In this document: positions 34,942 through 46,440 of the stretch, piece by piece
How positions within the stretch are numbered: position 1 is the stretch's first letter
How the letters are laid out: each line of letters begins with the position of its first letter
NCBI GenBank assembly: GCA_022385805.1
Contig: MU277734.1
Span: 13,656-77,655 of the forward strand
Length of the DNA: 64,000 bases
From: Pilatotrama ljubarskyi
Taxonomy: Eukaryota; Basidiomycota; Agaricomycetes; Polyporales; Polyporaceae
Direction: 5' to 3'
Position numbers and translations under genes: made by a program
The notes under the pieces: model-generated
The model's database searches: none
What the model was told of the DNA's origin: nothing
The model's input: the letters and a program-made list of their open reading frames with translations, nothing else

Positions 34942-35871
34942 TCATGAGGGAAAGGACATGTCCACTACGATGGCCTCCCGGACGAGTTCATCGCGTTGTC
35001 CACCCAACGATGAGGCGTTCACGAAGGTCGTAGTGGAATCCCCAAGTGTGCGCTGCGGCCTCCCAAGTTTACTCCGGATTGCAGCGTGCACCACCGTGAG
35101 GGCCGCCAGCCAACCCACTCGACCTGTACACACGTCCTCGTACGCCCGCTGCACTGGACACCACGACGCGCGCTCCACGCCTCGTCCGCCATGCAAGTGC
35201 CCGAAGACGTGCAGCCGCGGCTGGACATGCCACAGTGCTTGTAGTAGCTCCTTGCACCCGAGTCTCTTGAGGTCAAGATGCGCCATGGGCGGTCCGTGCG
35301 TGACGAGAATGTCGACGTCGCTGGGGATGTTCCAGTCCGCTTCGCCGCGCGGGTATTGGAACACGCCGGAGCCATGCCGAGGCGTGCGAGGGCTCCCGTA
35401 GACGATTATCTGGCGGCCACGTATGGTAAGGGTCGCGGAGGAGTCCTGGAGGTAGATGAGGTCGGGAAACGCGTCGAGGATGGCGGAGCACGTGTTGGGA
35501 GTGGCGAGTGCGGTGTCGTGATTGCCAGCGATGAGCACCTTGTGCGGGTGGGGTGCGGAGCTGAGCCATTCCAGTGCACTACGAATCTCCTTCTCAGTCC
35601 CAGATTGGGTGAGGTCGCCGGCATGGACGAGGACGTCGCCCGCGGGGAGTGGCGGGACGTGGTCATGGCCGTTGTGCGTGTCGGATATGCATACGACGCG
35701 GACGAGGGACTCGTTACACGAGCTGTTGGAGACGGAGGCGACTTTCTCGGTGTATGCCTTGTACGCTCTTCGAGTGACGAAGAGTATAGGTGAGTAGCAG
35801 AACTGCTCCCACGTAGTGGGTGTCCGAGTCCTGCGCTTCACAATTGCATCTAAGCCGCCTTCTGATAGCAT
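34942..35871 (-). CDS. Calcineurin-like metallophosphoesterase
   Basis: Single-exon gene, 309 residues, ATG at 35871. It has the complete metal-binding set of the calcineurin-like phosphoesterase fold: Asp64 and His66 in CISDTHNGH, Asp86 in LVHAGDLTQSG, Asn117-His118 in IAGNHDTAL, His in ILVTHGPPMAHLD, and the final GHLHGG pair in HVFGHLHGGRGVE. The layout resembles the MPPED1/MPPED2 (UPF0046) type, short proteins acting on phosphodiesters, rather than Ser/Thr phosphatases of the PP1/PP2A type. About 55 residues precede the domain; the segment FCYSPILFVTRRAYKAYTEK could be a hydrophobic N-terminal helix, but no clear signal peptide is seen. The substrate is unknown. Confidence 0.88.
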   Translation of the reverse strand: MLSEGGLDAIVKRRTRTPTTWEQFCYSPILFVTRRAYKAYTEKVASVSNSSCNESLVRVVCISDTHNGHDHVPPLPAGDVLVHAGDLTQSGTEKEIRSALEWLSSAPHPHKVLIAGNHDTALATPNTCSAILDAFPDLIYLQDSSATLTIRGRQIIVYGSPRTPRHGSGVFQYPRGEADWNIPSDVDILVTHGPPMAHLDLKRLGCKELLQALWHVQPRLHVFGHLHGGRGVERASWCPVQRAYEDVCTGRVGWLAALTVVHAAIRSKLGRPQRTLGDSTTTFVNASSLGGQRDELVREAIVVDMSFPS

Positions 35872-38383
35872 CTGGTACCGTTGTCAGAGAGCTCCCTTTC
35901 AGTAGAGGTATTAGCGGTGGAACAGGGTCCACTCAGGCTGGGAGCTAAGGATTACAGACGTTGATCAGGTTCAAGGTGATAAATAGCTAGCGTCGACCCA
36001 GCCAGGCAACCTCGTGGGAGCTGCCACGCCGACCGGTCAGTTGTGCAACGCGTACGAACCGCGAACATACACGCAGGCAATAATGAGCTAATTGTCACAG
36101 AACCTGCCGTAAGTGCAACCTGGAATTACACAACGCCGTCATGATCAGGCCATATGCAGCAGACTTGGGTGAGAGGCAGTCGAGGAACTCCGATCGTACG
36201 CCAGTGGGACCTTCGTTTGCCAATATACAGCAAGCACAGCCGTAAGGGCAAGCTGGCCATCCAAGGTCACATTGCAAGTTGCCACCCCACGCGCACGTGC
36301 AGCACCTCGCATACTTATGCACAGGGATGTCACACGCAGGACCGGCGCAGCCCTGGCATCGCACTGTAATATTAACATCCGTGCCGCGAGATATCATCCC
36401 GAGTATACGGGATGTGTCAGTCCTGCCTTCGATAACTGTGGCCATGAAACAAGCAACCATGGCGCCGGTAGGCTCATGCTTGTGAACAGTCAGCGTCACC
36501 CAGAACTCCTTGCGGTGGAATGGCCCACAGTACGCCTTCCGAACGAGGTCGCATTCGCGCGAGAACGGCGTCATCGTTGCCACATTGGCTATCCTGTACG
36601 GATACCCATATGGAGCGTCGACGATCTCCGAGACCCGCGTTCCGTGTCCGAGCGCGTGAGATCTCCGGAGTGAATAGGTGTCGCCGAAGCACCGTCGGTG
36701 CACTTGCGCAGACAACACGAGTCTCGGAGATGCACACGACGCGGGAGATACATGCAGTCCGCGGGGTGCGTTATCAGGTATGCATGCGCTTCTGCTGCGT
36801 ACGCTCGCAGCGCAGCGTGCCGGATGGGAGCGCGGCGAAACTGCTTGCAATGGGAGGGTTCCCGGGCTTCTTGGAGTTGTGCTTCCTGTCCGTGATTGTC
36901 GATAGCCTAGCCATGAGCGGTCAGAAGTAAGCACGACTTTGAGGGGTAGGACCTACGGAGCCTGTGAACCATCCTCAACAGGCTGAAGCGGCTATCGTGC
37001 AGTCATAACGCCTGCATTACACCCAGTTTCCGTCAAGACCGGCGGGTCCTGACTGACATCACGCATACGCAAGGGGTGCCACTATCACAGCTGTACACGG
37101 AGTCGGACAGTTCTGTGAGACGTACTGTATGTCCGAGACAACGTGGTGTTCCGTCGCGTATGCTTCGACTTCTGCGAAGAGGCAGAAGGCCTTTGGGCTG
37201 CCGGCTTCGAACGCGTGTCGATCAGCGTGCCCACCTGAGCTGCTTCGATACTAGCCCCCGCGCTACTTGTTCATGGGCATTGTCCAGACAGGCCGGCCGC
37301 GATATCGTAGGGAGTCCATGCCTGCCATGATCCGAGTGATTGGCTGAGCCGAACGCAGTCAGTCAACATGATCGATGGAGCGTCCAGCATAGTCCGTACA
37401 TGAATGAGCTGGAGAAGTACGACGTACAGCTGGACAGATAGCCATCAATATCGTGGCTTACTACTAGTCCCTCTCGGAGAAGGCATGCCACGGGTCCGAG
37501 GGCACCAGGTTCCGGGTGTGCACGATATTGAGTACTGATCCCGCTCCGGTCAATCAGAGTCTGCACAGTCTTCCGTTCGCGAAGCTTGCCTTTTCGATGC
37601 GCGTTCGCCATACGGAGTAAGAGCGAACGGATAAGCAGTGTATGAGTACTCACCTTTCCGAATGCGCTTGTCGTCACGCCTCGACCGTGTTGGACACCAT
37701 GTGCGGGGGTACTGTCGGACAATCAACGACCCAGCTTCGACGCTCGTCGACGACTCGAAAGCGACAAACGCGGTTTGTCGGTCCGTCGCCCAACCAGTAG
37801 GGACCATGTTGGAGAAATGTCATACGTTTGGGGTGGGTCCGTGGTTCGGTGGTAGAGGATCAGCTGGACGTCCTCGCGCTCCGCGTTGGCCTCGTTGGCC
37901 TGCAACGCTTTGCAATACCCTGATCGCGCCGTCAAGAAGCTCGTAGCTCGAGGCTTGGTTGCGACTGTCCCTCGCGCGGTATTGAAAGACATTTGGCGCC
38001 GGACGAGGGGACCAGCCCTCCTCCGGGAGCCGGCCCGATGTCCGCGCACAGTCACTTGACGGCGCAGCCCTTCCTTGTCCGGCGACGATCCACTTTGTGT
38101 TCCACCAAGTAGCCAGCTTCTCATGACCTCTCCGGACTCCGTCCTGTCCGATATGTACCTCTCCGAGACATATAAGAGACAGACAGATGGCTGCGAACTG
38201 TCGGCACAGACGCCGCTACCCCACTCGTCGCTCTCTGACATAAGCTGACCTCCTTGGCGACTGTTTCACAAATTTTGTGGCAACCATTCACCCTCTACGA
38301 CCTCTCTCATCCTCCTTCAACCTTCGAGCTCGTATCGAGCACTTCCAGCTCCAGTTTCTGATACCCCTCCGAATTTGATCATA
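35872..38383. other. Intergenic; no supported gene
   Basis: About 2.5 kb. A minus-strand frame (36934 to 36095) runs 279 codons without a stop and has a Cys-rich part (CQGCAGPACDIPVHKYARCC), but its upstream end has no ATG and no family is recognised. Another minus-strand ATG frame (38241 to 37723, 172 codons) overlaps the TATA box of the inositol oxygenase gene on the opposite strand. Both are treated as unproven. Confidence 0.4.
38169..38176 (+). promoter_or_regulatory. TATA box of the inositol oxygenase gene
   Basis: CATATAAG lies about 210 bases before the ATG at 38384. A CT- and CA-rich leader lies between it and the start codon, consistent with a fungal promoter. Confidence 0.5.
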
Positions 38384-39694
38384 ATGCGTCTTTCCAACGA
38401 CGGTCGTGCCTTTGAGACGGTTTCGGATGCCGTCGATGAAGGTACGCTCAGCAGCATCCTCACTCTTGCATGCTTGCTCAACGTCGTGTGTAGTGAACAA
38501 GTTGAAGGGCCAGGTTGCCGCTCAGTGGGATGAGGCCTCGAAGTTCGATGTCGAGAAGGACAAGAACTCCTTCCGCAAGTACGAAGAGGCCTGCGACCGC
38601 GTCAGGAACTTCTATCGGGAGCAGCATGGTGCGCAGCCTCCTCCGATGCCTTCTTCCGTTCCGCTCGCTCAGATCCGTATCTCGACCCTCCTTCCAGAGA
38701 AGCAGACGGTCGAATTCAACGTGCGGGTCCGCGCTGAGTTCAAACGTACCGTCCATGCCAGAATGGGTGCGTCTCCGCGATCGTCGCTGCCGCATCCGGC
38801 TAACCGTGCCTGCAGGCATCTGGGAGGCGATGGAGAAGCTCAACACGCTCGTGGACGACTCTGACCCCGATGTGAGTGACCGCAGATCATGCCTCCGACG
38901 CGCGGCAGGCGCTGATATGAAACGGACCCTCGCGCCCAGACCAGCCTCTCTCAGATAGAGCACCTCCTGCAGACTGCGGAGGCGATTCGCAGGGATGGGA
39001 AGCCCGACTGGATGCAGGTCGCGGGCCTGGTCCATGATCTCGGAAAGCTCCTGTACTTCTTTGGCTCAGAGTGAGTACCCTTGACGCGGTGGCTTTTCGT
39101 ATATCTGACTAGACCCGATATGACACTCGCAGAGGCCAATGGGATGTAGTTGGGGTACGTCTTGTGGGTATCTGGCCTTGTGGCAATTGACTGACTAGGT
39201 CCGCTCAGGACACCTTCGTCGTCGGGTGCAAGTTCTCCGACAAAATTATCTACCCCGAGACGTTCGCGAACAACCCAGACTCGAAGGACCCTGTCTACTC
39301 CACCGAGTTTGGTGTCTATTCGCCCCACTGCGGTCTAGAGAACGTCATGCTCTCCTGGGGTCACGACGAGGTGAGCCCTGAGCCCCGTTCGCCCGATCTT
39401 CCCAGCCTCATTCCGGGGTCGTCTTAGTATCTCTACCACGTCCTCAAGAAGCAGAGCTCGCTGCCCATGGACGCGCTCTACATGATTCGCTACCACAGCT
39501 TCTACCCATGGCACCGCGAAGGCGCGTACTCCCACCTCACGAACGCTGAGGACCAGCGTGCTCTGGAGGCCGTGCGGGCGTTCAACCCATACGATCTCTA
39601 CAGCAAGAACGACGAGCCGGTCAACGTGGAGAAGGTGAAGCCCTACTACCAGCGTCTCATCGCGAAGTATTTCCCCGACGTGATCGAGTGGTGA
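38384..39694 (+). CDS. MIOX: myo-Inositol oxygenase
   Basis: Non-heme di-iron enzyme that oxidises myo-inositol to D-glucuronate, the first step of inositol catabolism, in the cytosol. Eight exons (38384-38441, 38494-38628, 38698-38766, 38816-38871, 38940-39070, 39133-39154, 39209-39370 and 39428-39694) give 299 residues with all phases consistent, the usual family length. Diagnostic segments in order are [54 protein letters not shown] (His-Asp metal ligands), [57 protein letters not shown] (His ligand) and FNPYDLYSK. All metal and substrate residues appear present. No other inositol-pathway gene is nearby. The 5' region has a TATA box, which fits inducible expression. Confidence 0.95.
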
Positions 39695-40496
39695 AGTGTC
39701 CCAAGTAATCTTCCAGTATTAGTGCTTTTCTTCGCTTAGTCGTTACACAGCAGTCGAAATCTTGTACTATAGCGCTTTCCGGAAAGCGTCCTCATTCTCG
39801 CTTATATCGCCACTATATCATCATTGCGCCCTGTATACCTCTATCTATAATTGTTAATATATATGTTTCGATTTATTGAATGAAGCCTGGCTCTGAGGGC
39901 CATGCAGATCGGCATTCCTGCACTGGTCAGAGGCCTCAGTGGGCAGTGGACCACTGGGGGGTCCTCGTGCCAGCCCTCATTCCTAGACACAGTCGCATTG
40001 TTAGTATGCTAAATCCCACTTTACGTGGTCACTGGTGAGGCTCTATACTGCTCTGCAGTCGAGCCTATCTCATGAGCCTAACTAGACGATACTGTTCACT
40101 CCTGACTTAAGTACCTTGACGCAGTGCCTCACTGTCGTCGGAAGGATACTGTAGTGGCGTTTGCATTGGCGTACTGTGCGACAGTACGCCTCATACCCGC
40201 ACTAAAAATAACAAGGTGCTTGAGAGTATTCCAACTACTCTGACCTTTGACAACCATGCCATGGTGCGTCGTATTCAATGCTTGCGCCGAGGCTCGAGTG
40301 CGTTATCAATACGGTGCGCTCCAACGAACCTACTCAGTTGCCCCATTTGACACGACACCCTGGCAAGCGCCCAATTGTACTTCATGACTCTGCCAAAAAT
40401 TCCGAGTCCAATCGATTGAACTTCCTGTCCAGCCCCGGAGCTTGTCCTGCAGCTCTTCTTATCTGACTCGAACTTAGCTGGGTGCAGAAGATTTGA
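39695..40496. other. Intergenic between MIOX and ArgRS
   Basis: AT-rich 3' flank of MIOX followed by about 600 bases without a recognisable gene. The final part is the promoter and leader of the arginyl-tRNA synthetase gene. An in-frame stop at 40494-40496 limits how far the ArgRS frame can extend. Confidence 0.5.
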
Positions 40497-40508
40497 CTGG
40501 GTTCAACT

Positions 40509-42880
40509 GTGGCGACATTGCTCTCTTCTCGACTACCACTCCGTGTAAATATCCTCCGCTCTTCCTCTGTACCTCTATCCGCTCGGCTACACGCTCGATC
40601 ACTCTCTCCCTCTCAGAACCGTTGGGCACCTCAGCTGCTTCTCCGAACGCATCTCACCATGGCATCTACGTCTACTGAGCGACCAAACAAGCCCGTTCTT
40701 GGTCCTTCGCCTTTCTCTATCCCTTCCGATCTGCCAAAACTCCCGGAAGTGCCGGGAACCGACCCTACGCGCTGTGTCCTCGACTCGTTCCGGATCGCGA
40801 TCGCGAAAGTTATCGCAGATGCTCTCGAGCCCTTGACGGTCGAGCAGGTATACCAGGGTGTAGACTACGGGAAGAAGGGCGAGGACTTCACCGTCGCTCT
40901 GCCGCGATTCAAGCTGCCGGGCAAGGTGGACCAGCTTGCAAAGCAGGTCATCGACAAGGTCTGTTTGTTAACTTTCCGACGGCCTTTTTTCCTCTCCTCC
41001 CTCCCTGTTCCTTGCATGGAGCATCTCTCTTGCACTTGCGGCGGAAGATGTCCTGCACCCCGACCCGACATGGGATAGGGTTCCAGTATACGATCGAGTA
41101 CTCGCCCCTCCATCTGCTCTTTTCTGTCAGATACGCAACCGAGCGGTATGCTGACATTGTGTAGTTTCAACCAGATGAATGGGTCGAGTCCGTCACCCAC
41201 GACCGCGCCTTCCTCCACTTCCGCTGCCGATCCTCCACCCTCACCCGCCTCGTCCTCGACCAAATACACGCCCTCACCTACGACACCGCCTCAAAACAGC
41301 CCGAATACGGCGCGAACTACCTCGGCGAGGGCAAGCGCGTCATCATCGAGTACTCTTCCCCTAACATCGCGAAGTCCTTCCACGTCGGCCACTTGCGGAG
41401 TACCATTATCGGCGCGTTTCTTGCGAACCTCTACAAGGCATGCGGTTGGGAGGTTCTCTCGCTCAACTATCTCGGCGACTGGGGCACCCAGGTCCGTGCT
41501 ATACTACCCTCTTCGTAACGGCGATATTCACGTGGCTTTCTACAGTTCGGTCTCATCGCAGTCGGCTTCGAGAAGTACGGCTCGCAGGAGGCCCTTGAGA
41601 AGGACGCCATCCAACACCTCTTCGAGATCTATGTCAAGATCAACGCCGAGGCGGACAAGGACCCGTCCATCCGCGAGCAGGCCGCGGCCTGGTTCAAGCG
41701 CATGGAAGACGGCGACGAGGAGGCGCTCAAGAACTGGCGAGTGTGGCGCCAGCTCTCCGTGCGCAAGTACGAGGAGGAGTATGCGCGGCTGAACGTGCAC
41801 TTTGACGAGTACACCGGCGAGAGCGAGGTCTCGCAGGAGTCGATGGACAAGGCGCTCAAGCAGCTGCAAGAGATGAACCTCATCGAGGAGGACAACGGCG
41901 CGCTCCGAGTCAACCTTGAGAAGTACAAGCTCGGCAAGGCCGTCGTGCGGAAGCGGGGTGAGTACTATTGCAGCTACCTAAAATGCAACGGGCGCTGACG
42001 GTATGCTCTCCCGTGCAGATGGCACGTCGATTTACCTCACCCGTGACATCGGCGGCGCGGTCCAGCGCTACGAGAAGTACAAGTTCGACAAGATGATCTA
42101 CGTCATCTCCTCGCAGCAAGACATGCACGTCGCGCAGTTTTTCAAGGTGCTCGACCTCATGGGCTTCGACTGGGCGAAGAACCTCGAGCACGTCAACTAC
42201 GGACTCGTGCTCGGCATGAGCACGCGCAAGGGCACCGTAGTCTTCCTGGACCAGATCATCCGCGAGGCTGCCTCGGTCATGCACGAGCAGATGCGCAAAA
42301 ACGAGGACAAGTACAACGCGATCGAGGATCCCGAGTACGTCGCGCAGGAGATCGGCATCACTGGTATCAAGATCCAGGACATGGCTGCGAAACGGTGCGT
42401 GTCTCATTAGCCTCCTTATGCCAGTCCCACACGCTCATGATAGTTGGTAGGATTAACAACTACACCTTCAACTGGGACCGCATGCTGTCGTTTGAGGGTG
42501 ACACCGGCCCCTATCTGCAATACGCACATGTGCGTCTTTCCTCGATCGAGCGCAAGAACCCCGAGCTGCTCCCCCTTCCGGCCCCCTCGCAGCTCAAAAC
42601 CGACCTCCTCGTCGAGCCCCAAGCCCGCGAGATTGTCTTCCTGCTCGGCACGTACCCCGACGTCGTCAAGACGGCGCTCAAGACGCACGAGCCGAGCGGT
42701 ATCGTCACCTTCGCGTTCCGTCTCAGCCACGCCATTTCGAGCGCGTGGGAGACGGTCATCGTCAAGGGCGAGCAGGACAAGGAAAAGGCGAAGGCCCGCA
42801 TGGCGCTGTACCTCGCTGCGCGCGACGTGCTCGGTGCGGCGCTCCGCCTGCTCAGCATTAAGCCCCTAGAGCGCATGTAG
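40509..42880 (+). CDS. Arginyl-tRNA synthetase, likely dual-targeted
   Basis: Class I aminoacyl-tRNA synthetase charging tRNA-Arg. The first ATG is 40659 (CACCATGG, strong context). From there exons 40659-40958, 41165-41491, 41546-41957, 42019-42394 and 42451-42880 give 614 residues. The HIGH motif is [12 protein letters not shown] (about residue 173). The KMSKS-loop equivalent is [14 protein letters not shown]. The body includes [20 protein letters not shown] and [15 protein letters not shown]. The C terminus has the DALR-type anticodon domain ([13 protein letters not shown]) and ends IKPLERM. Upstream of 40659 the frame stays open back to a stop at 40494-40496. It encodes about 50 Arg/Ser/Leu-rich residues without acids, typical of a mitochondrial presequence, yet without any ATG. 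GTG at 40509 has A at -3 and G at +4. I report 40509 as the possible long-form start and 40659 as the certain one. Confidence 0.88.
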
Positions 42881-43039
42881 ATTGGTGGTAGCAGTCGCAC
42901 TTACATAGATGTACTCCTAATGCATTTTCTTGGTCAATCACACGGCAAGACAGTTCCGATGATTATGACATTGCAGGACGACTATGGTACAATTGATACA
43001 CTTCCATCCAGTCGATATCACATAGGCCGGTGTTACAGC

Positions 43040-44034
43040 TCAGTCGCCGAGCGGGTAAGGGTGGAGGATCTGGCCGTAGTAGAGCTCAGCCTCGGCACTG
43101 GCCAGGAAGACGTAGCTCGGCGCGATCTCAGACGGTTGACCGGGGCGACCGATCTGGGACTTGCTTCCGAAGCCCTCCATCTGCTCGGGAGGACGGGATG
43201 CGGGCTGGAGCGGCGTGTGGACAGGACCAGGCGCGACGGCATTGACACGCTGGGGGAACTTGGTGAGTCTCCGGTAAGTCGAACTGCTGCATGCACAACT
43301 TACAATGCCCTTCTTCGTGAGGTCCTTCGCGAGCGCACGCGTGAAGCCGACGATGGCACCCTTGGTGGACACGTAGTCAGGCATAGACGAGCTGCCGCGG
43401 AACGTCGTGACGCTAGTCGTGTTGATGATGCTCGAGCCCTTGGGCATGTGCGGCAGCGCGAACTTCGTCATGGCGAACATTTGCAAGATGTTGCTCTTGA
43501 ACGTGCTCTCCACCTGATCGAGGTCGATATCGGCGAAGTCCTCGGTCATCATCTGCTTGCTCGCGTTGTTCACGAGGATGTCGATCCGCCCGAACTCGGA
43601 GACGTGCCGATCGATGACGGACTTGCAGTTCTTGAAGTCCTCGAGGTTGAACGCGATCGAAAGCCCCTTCCGGCCTTCACGCTGGATGGCTTGGATCGTG
43701 TCGTCCGCGTCCTTTTGCTCTTCAGGGAGGTGCACAATGGTTACGTCTGCTCCCTCACGAGCGAACAGGATCGCAACGGCACGGCCGATTCCTGAGCTGT
43801 AAGGGTTCGTCAGGGCACGTCCTGGACGTAAACGTAGTTTGTGGCTTACTCTCCGCCCGTGACGATGGCCTTCTTCCCCCTGAGTTTGCCAACACCTGTG
43901 TAAGGCTTGGGACCAGATCCTGTCTCTAGGCTGGTGTCGAACGGCTCGGGCTCCATCTCCTTCTGGAGACCCGGGAGCTCCTGCTTCTGCGGCGGGATGT
44001 TCTGCTTCAAAGTCGTTCCCTCGTGGGCGGCCAT
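43040..44034 (-). CDS. Short-chain dehydrogenase/reductase (SDR)
   Basis: NAD(P)-dependent oxidoreductase of the classical SDR family, closest in style to the bacterial YghA/YhdF and fungal stress-linked SDRs that carry an N-terminal extension. Exons 44034-43850, 43796-43304 and 43249-43040 give 295 residues. The extension includes KQNIPPQKQELPGLQKEME. Then come the cofactor loop TGGDSGIG, DILVNNAS (the NNAG-type motif), the catalytic Ser in INTTSVTTFRGSSS, and Tyr-x3-Lys in MPDYVSTKGAIVGFTRAL. The proline motif is VNAVAPGPVHTPL. The C terminus reads YYGQILHPYPLGD, where relatives end with HPNGG; this end may be altered or wrongly modelled. I prefer ATG 44034 (MAAHEG) to 44154, because a TATA box at 44169-44174 lies too close to the latter. 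The substrate is unknown. Confidence 0.88.
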
Positions 44035-44471
44035 GTTTGCTTTTGTAGAACAAGAGAGGTAATTTCGCTGATAGAAAAGAGGTGGGGGTCGCAGAAGAGG
44101 TCGTCGGAGGATACGAAGTTGTCTGCGAGCAAGCGAGTTTGCAAGGGTCGACATGGCGGCGAGTCCGCCTTATACCTCTTGACGCGGCATGCATAAATGG
44201 CCGCACTGACGTCGCGGCGACGCCATTGGTGGCGCATGATGACGGCTTGCATTCTGGAGTAGTCTGCGAGAGGAAAGTCTCCTGGCCGTTTACTCGGTGG
44301 TGGGTCGATCATATGTGATGTCATATGTGGGTCCCAGTATAACTACTGATAGTGCTGTATTGTCGGCGCGACTGTTCGGACTATTTGCCACTGCACTGAG
44401 GGAAAGCATCGATTATAACTTAATCCAAACAGAAACGAAGAGTAACGCAGTGGTATGACGAGGACGATCCT
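44035..44471. other. Intergenic: SDR promoter and PDI 3' flank
   Basis: It contains the SDR TATA box and, further on, the 3' end of the disulfide isomerase gene. No gene is seen. Confidence 0.5.
44169..44174 (-). promoter_or_regulatory. TATA box of the SDR gene
   Basis: Read on the minus strand as GGTATAAGG, this sits 15 bases before an upstream ATG (44154) and about 135 bases before the ATG at 44034. The spacing supports the downstream start. Confidence 0.45.
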
Positions 44472-46440
44472 CTACAACTCAGCGGTATCACGCTTGACCT
44501 CCTCCTTGACCTCCTCTGCCGTCTCCTCGACCTTCTCGACGATTGGTCGGAAAGCACCAAGGATGTTAGCCTTGATCTTGATCTCGTCAAGCTTCCCTGG
44601 TGAGAGCGTGCGCTTCTGGAGGATGGTCGCGAGGCTGGAGAGTCACATATCAGCAACAGTATCCTCGGTAGCCTACCTAGCGATGGACTCACCGGTGGGA
44701 CTCCTTCTCGAGGTACTCCTCGCTGCTGTTGACGACCTTCTCCATTACGCGGATGTAATGCTTGGCGGCATCGCCCAGGGTAGACGCCAACTCGCTAGCC
44801 TGCTTGAGTAGCTCCTGACGCGTCGTAGCGGACTCCTCGTAGAACTTGGCAGCGAGCTTGTCGAGCTCCTCAAGACGACCGACCTACGAGGGACATGTCA
44901 GCGCCATGTACGTCCGGACTGAGAAGGGACTCACATTATCGTCAAGAAGCCCGCCGACGGTACGGTGAGTGCCGCACTTCTCGTTCAGGAACTCGACGAA
45001 AGCCTCCTCAGTGCGAGGGCCATCGTAGTCAACACCCTCTGAAAGGAATCATGAGTACACATAGCACCATCGTGGTAAAGCATATACCCACCTTTGTCGT
45101 CCTTCGAGAAGAACATGATCGTAGGGAAGCTGCTAATCTGGTACTTCTCTGCCAGAGGCCTGTTGACCTTGGCGTCTGCATCGACGTTCGCGACGACACA
45201 CTGATATGCTTCATCAGCGAAGGTCGACAGTAGCAATACATGATCAACATACGTTAGGCTCGCTTGCAAAGTCCTTGGCAACTTCCTCGTAAATGGGCTT
45301 CAGGCGTTTGCAGTGACCGCACCAGGGAGCAGTGAACGCGACGATAACGTCCTTCTGTGGGTTCTGCGTGTGTGTCAGACGACCCGCTAGAGAAACTATT
45401 CACGTGAACATACCAGCGCGACCTCGTCAAACGTGTGGACATCAAGAATCTGGTACGCAGGCGGGGGCGGAGGCTTGATGTTCGACTTGACACCGGATTT
45501 CGACGTTACACTGCCAACGGGTCAGCGATCTGTTTCCATTTCAAGTCACGTTTGTAAGGACGTGAGGGTCAGGAAACGTATGTGGTTTCATCTCTGAGCT
45601 TCAGAAACCTTAACCTGATAACATCGTGCCCGTAGAATGGACGAAACAGTACCGGCGAGCGAGACGCACGGGACTCGAAGCTCGACAAATGCATGTAGGG
45701 TGCGGAGGACGAAAGGCACACGCAAGAAATGAAAGAGCACTCACAAGTTCGCGAGCGCATCGAGGTCACGACCGCCCTCGTATTTTTCGGGCTCACCGCC
45801 ATCGGGTCCGAACCACTTGAGTGCTAGACACGAGCTCTGTCAGACGCCTTGAATTGCATTCGCTGAATCGGGCACCACGTACTTGGGAAACCTGTGACGC
45901 CGTACTTTTGGCCTAATGGCCTACCGGCACCATCTGCGTCAACCTTAGCAATGACGACCTTGTCCTTCGCGTGCGCGAAAGCATCGGCAAGTTGCTCGTA
46001 TGTGGGAGCAAGGTTCTGTGGGATTATGGTGAGTATCAGGAACAAGAAGGCCTGACCGACGCCCGTGCGCTTCTTGCTCCGTCTGGAGAGACCAGCGCGA
46101 CCCTCCGTCCATCCTCAAGTCCACCCAAGATCAGGAAGTCGACTCATGTAGGGCGGCAGAGTGGTCTCCGAGCGGAACGCAAGTGTACAGGTTGGCTTTC
46201 CATGCCAGTCGGGAGTGAAGCGTACCTTGCAGTGTCCGCACCATGGTGCAAAGCTACGAAGTCCTTGAGCACACTTATGGATGACCACAGAAAGGCAAGA
46301 AACACATACAACTCGACCAAAGCAGGCTTGCCCTTCCCGACGTGCTCATCGAAGTTCTCCGGGGTCAGCTCGAGCACGTTGGAGGCAAACGCGCTCCCAA
46401 CGGACAGCACCGTCGCAAAAAGCGCAAACGAGAACCGCAT
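44472..46440 (-). CDS. Protein disulfide isomerase, ERp38-like with ERp29 tail
   Basis: Secretory-pathway thiol oxidoreductase. It starts at ATG 46440 with a clear signal peptide ([20 protein letters not shown]). Two thioredoxin domains follow, each with a CGHC active site: FAPWCGHCK (46253-46226) and [15 protein letters not shown]. Each is followed by the usual cis-Pro elements ([26 protein letters not shown]) and VDAD strands. The C-terminal helical part reads [17 protein letters not shown] and [19 protein letters not shown], the ERp29-type domain of plant PDIL2 and fungal ERp38 proteins. The model has about eight exons separated by short introns; the first is 46440-46310. The protein ends RDTAEL, a poor match to the H/KDEL retrieval signal. 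Confidence 0.92.

Noticed and set aside
36095..36934. Minus-strand open frame of 279 codons with a Cys-rich part
   Set aside because: No ATG at its upstream end, no recognisable domain, and no regular Cys spacing of a known fold.
37723..38241. ATG minus-strand frame of 172 codons upstream of MIOX
   Set aside because: It overlaps the MIOX TATA box on the opposite strand and has no family features; probably chance.
44035..44154. Longer SDR starting at ATG 44154 with a presequence-like N terminus (MSTLANSLARRQLRILRR)
   Set aside because: The TATA box at 44169-44174 would place the transcript start at or below this ATG; kept only as an alternative if transcription begins upstream.
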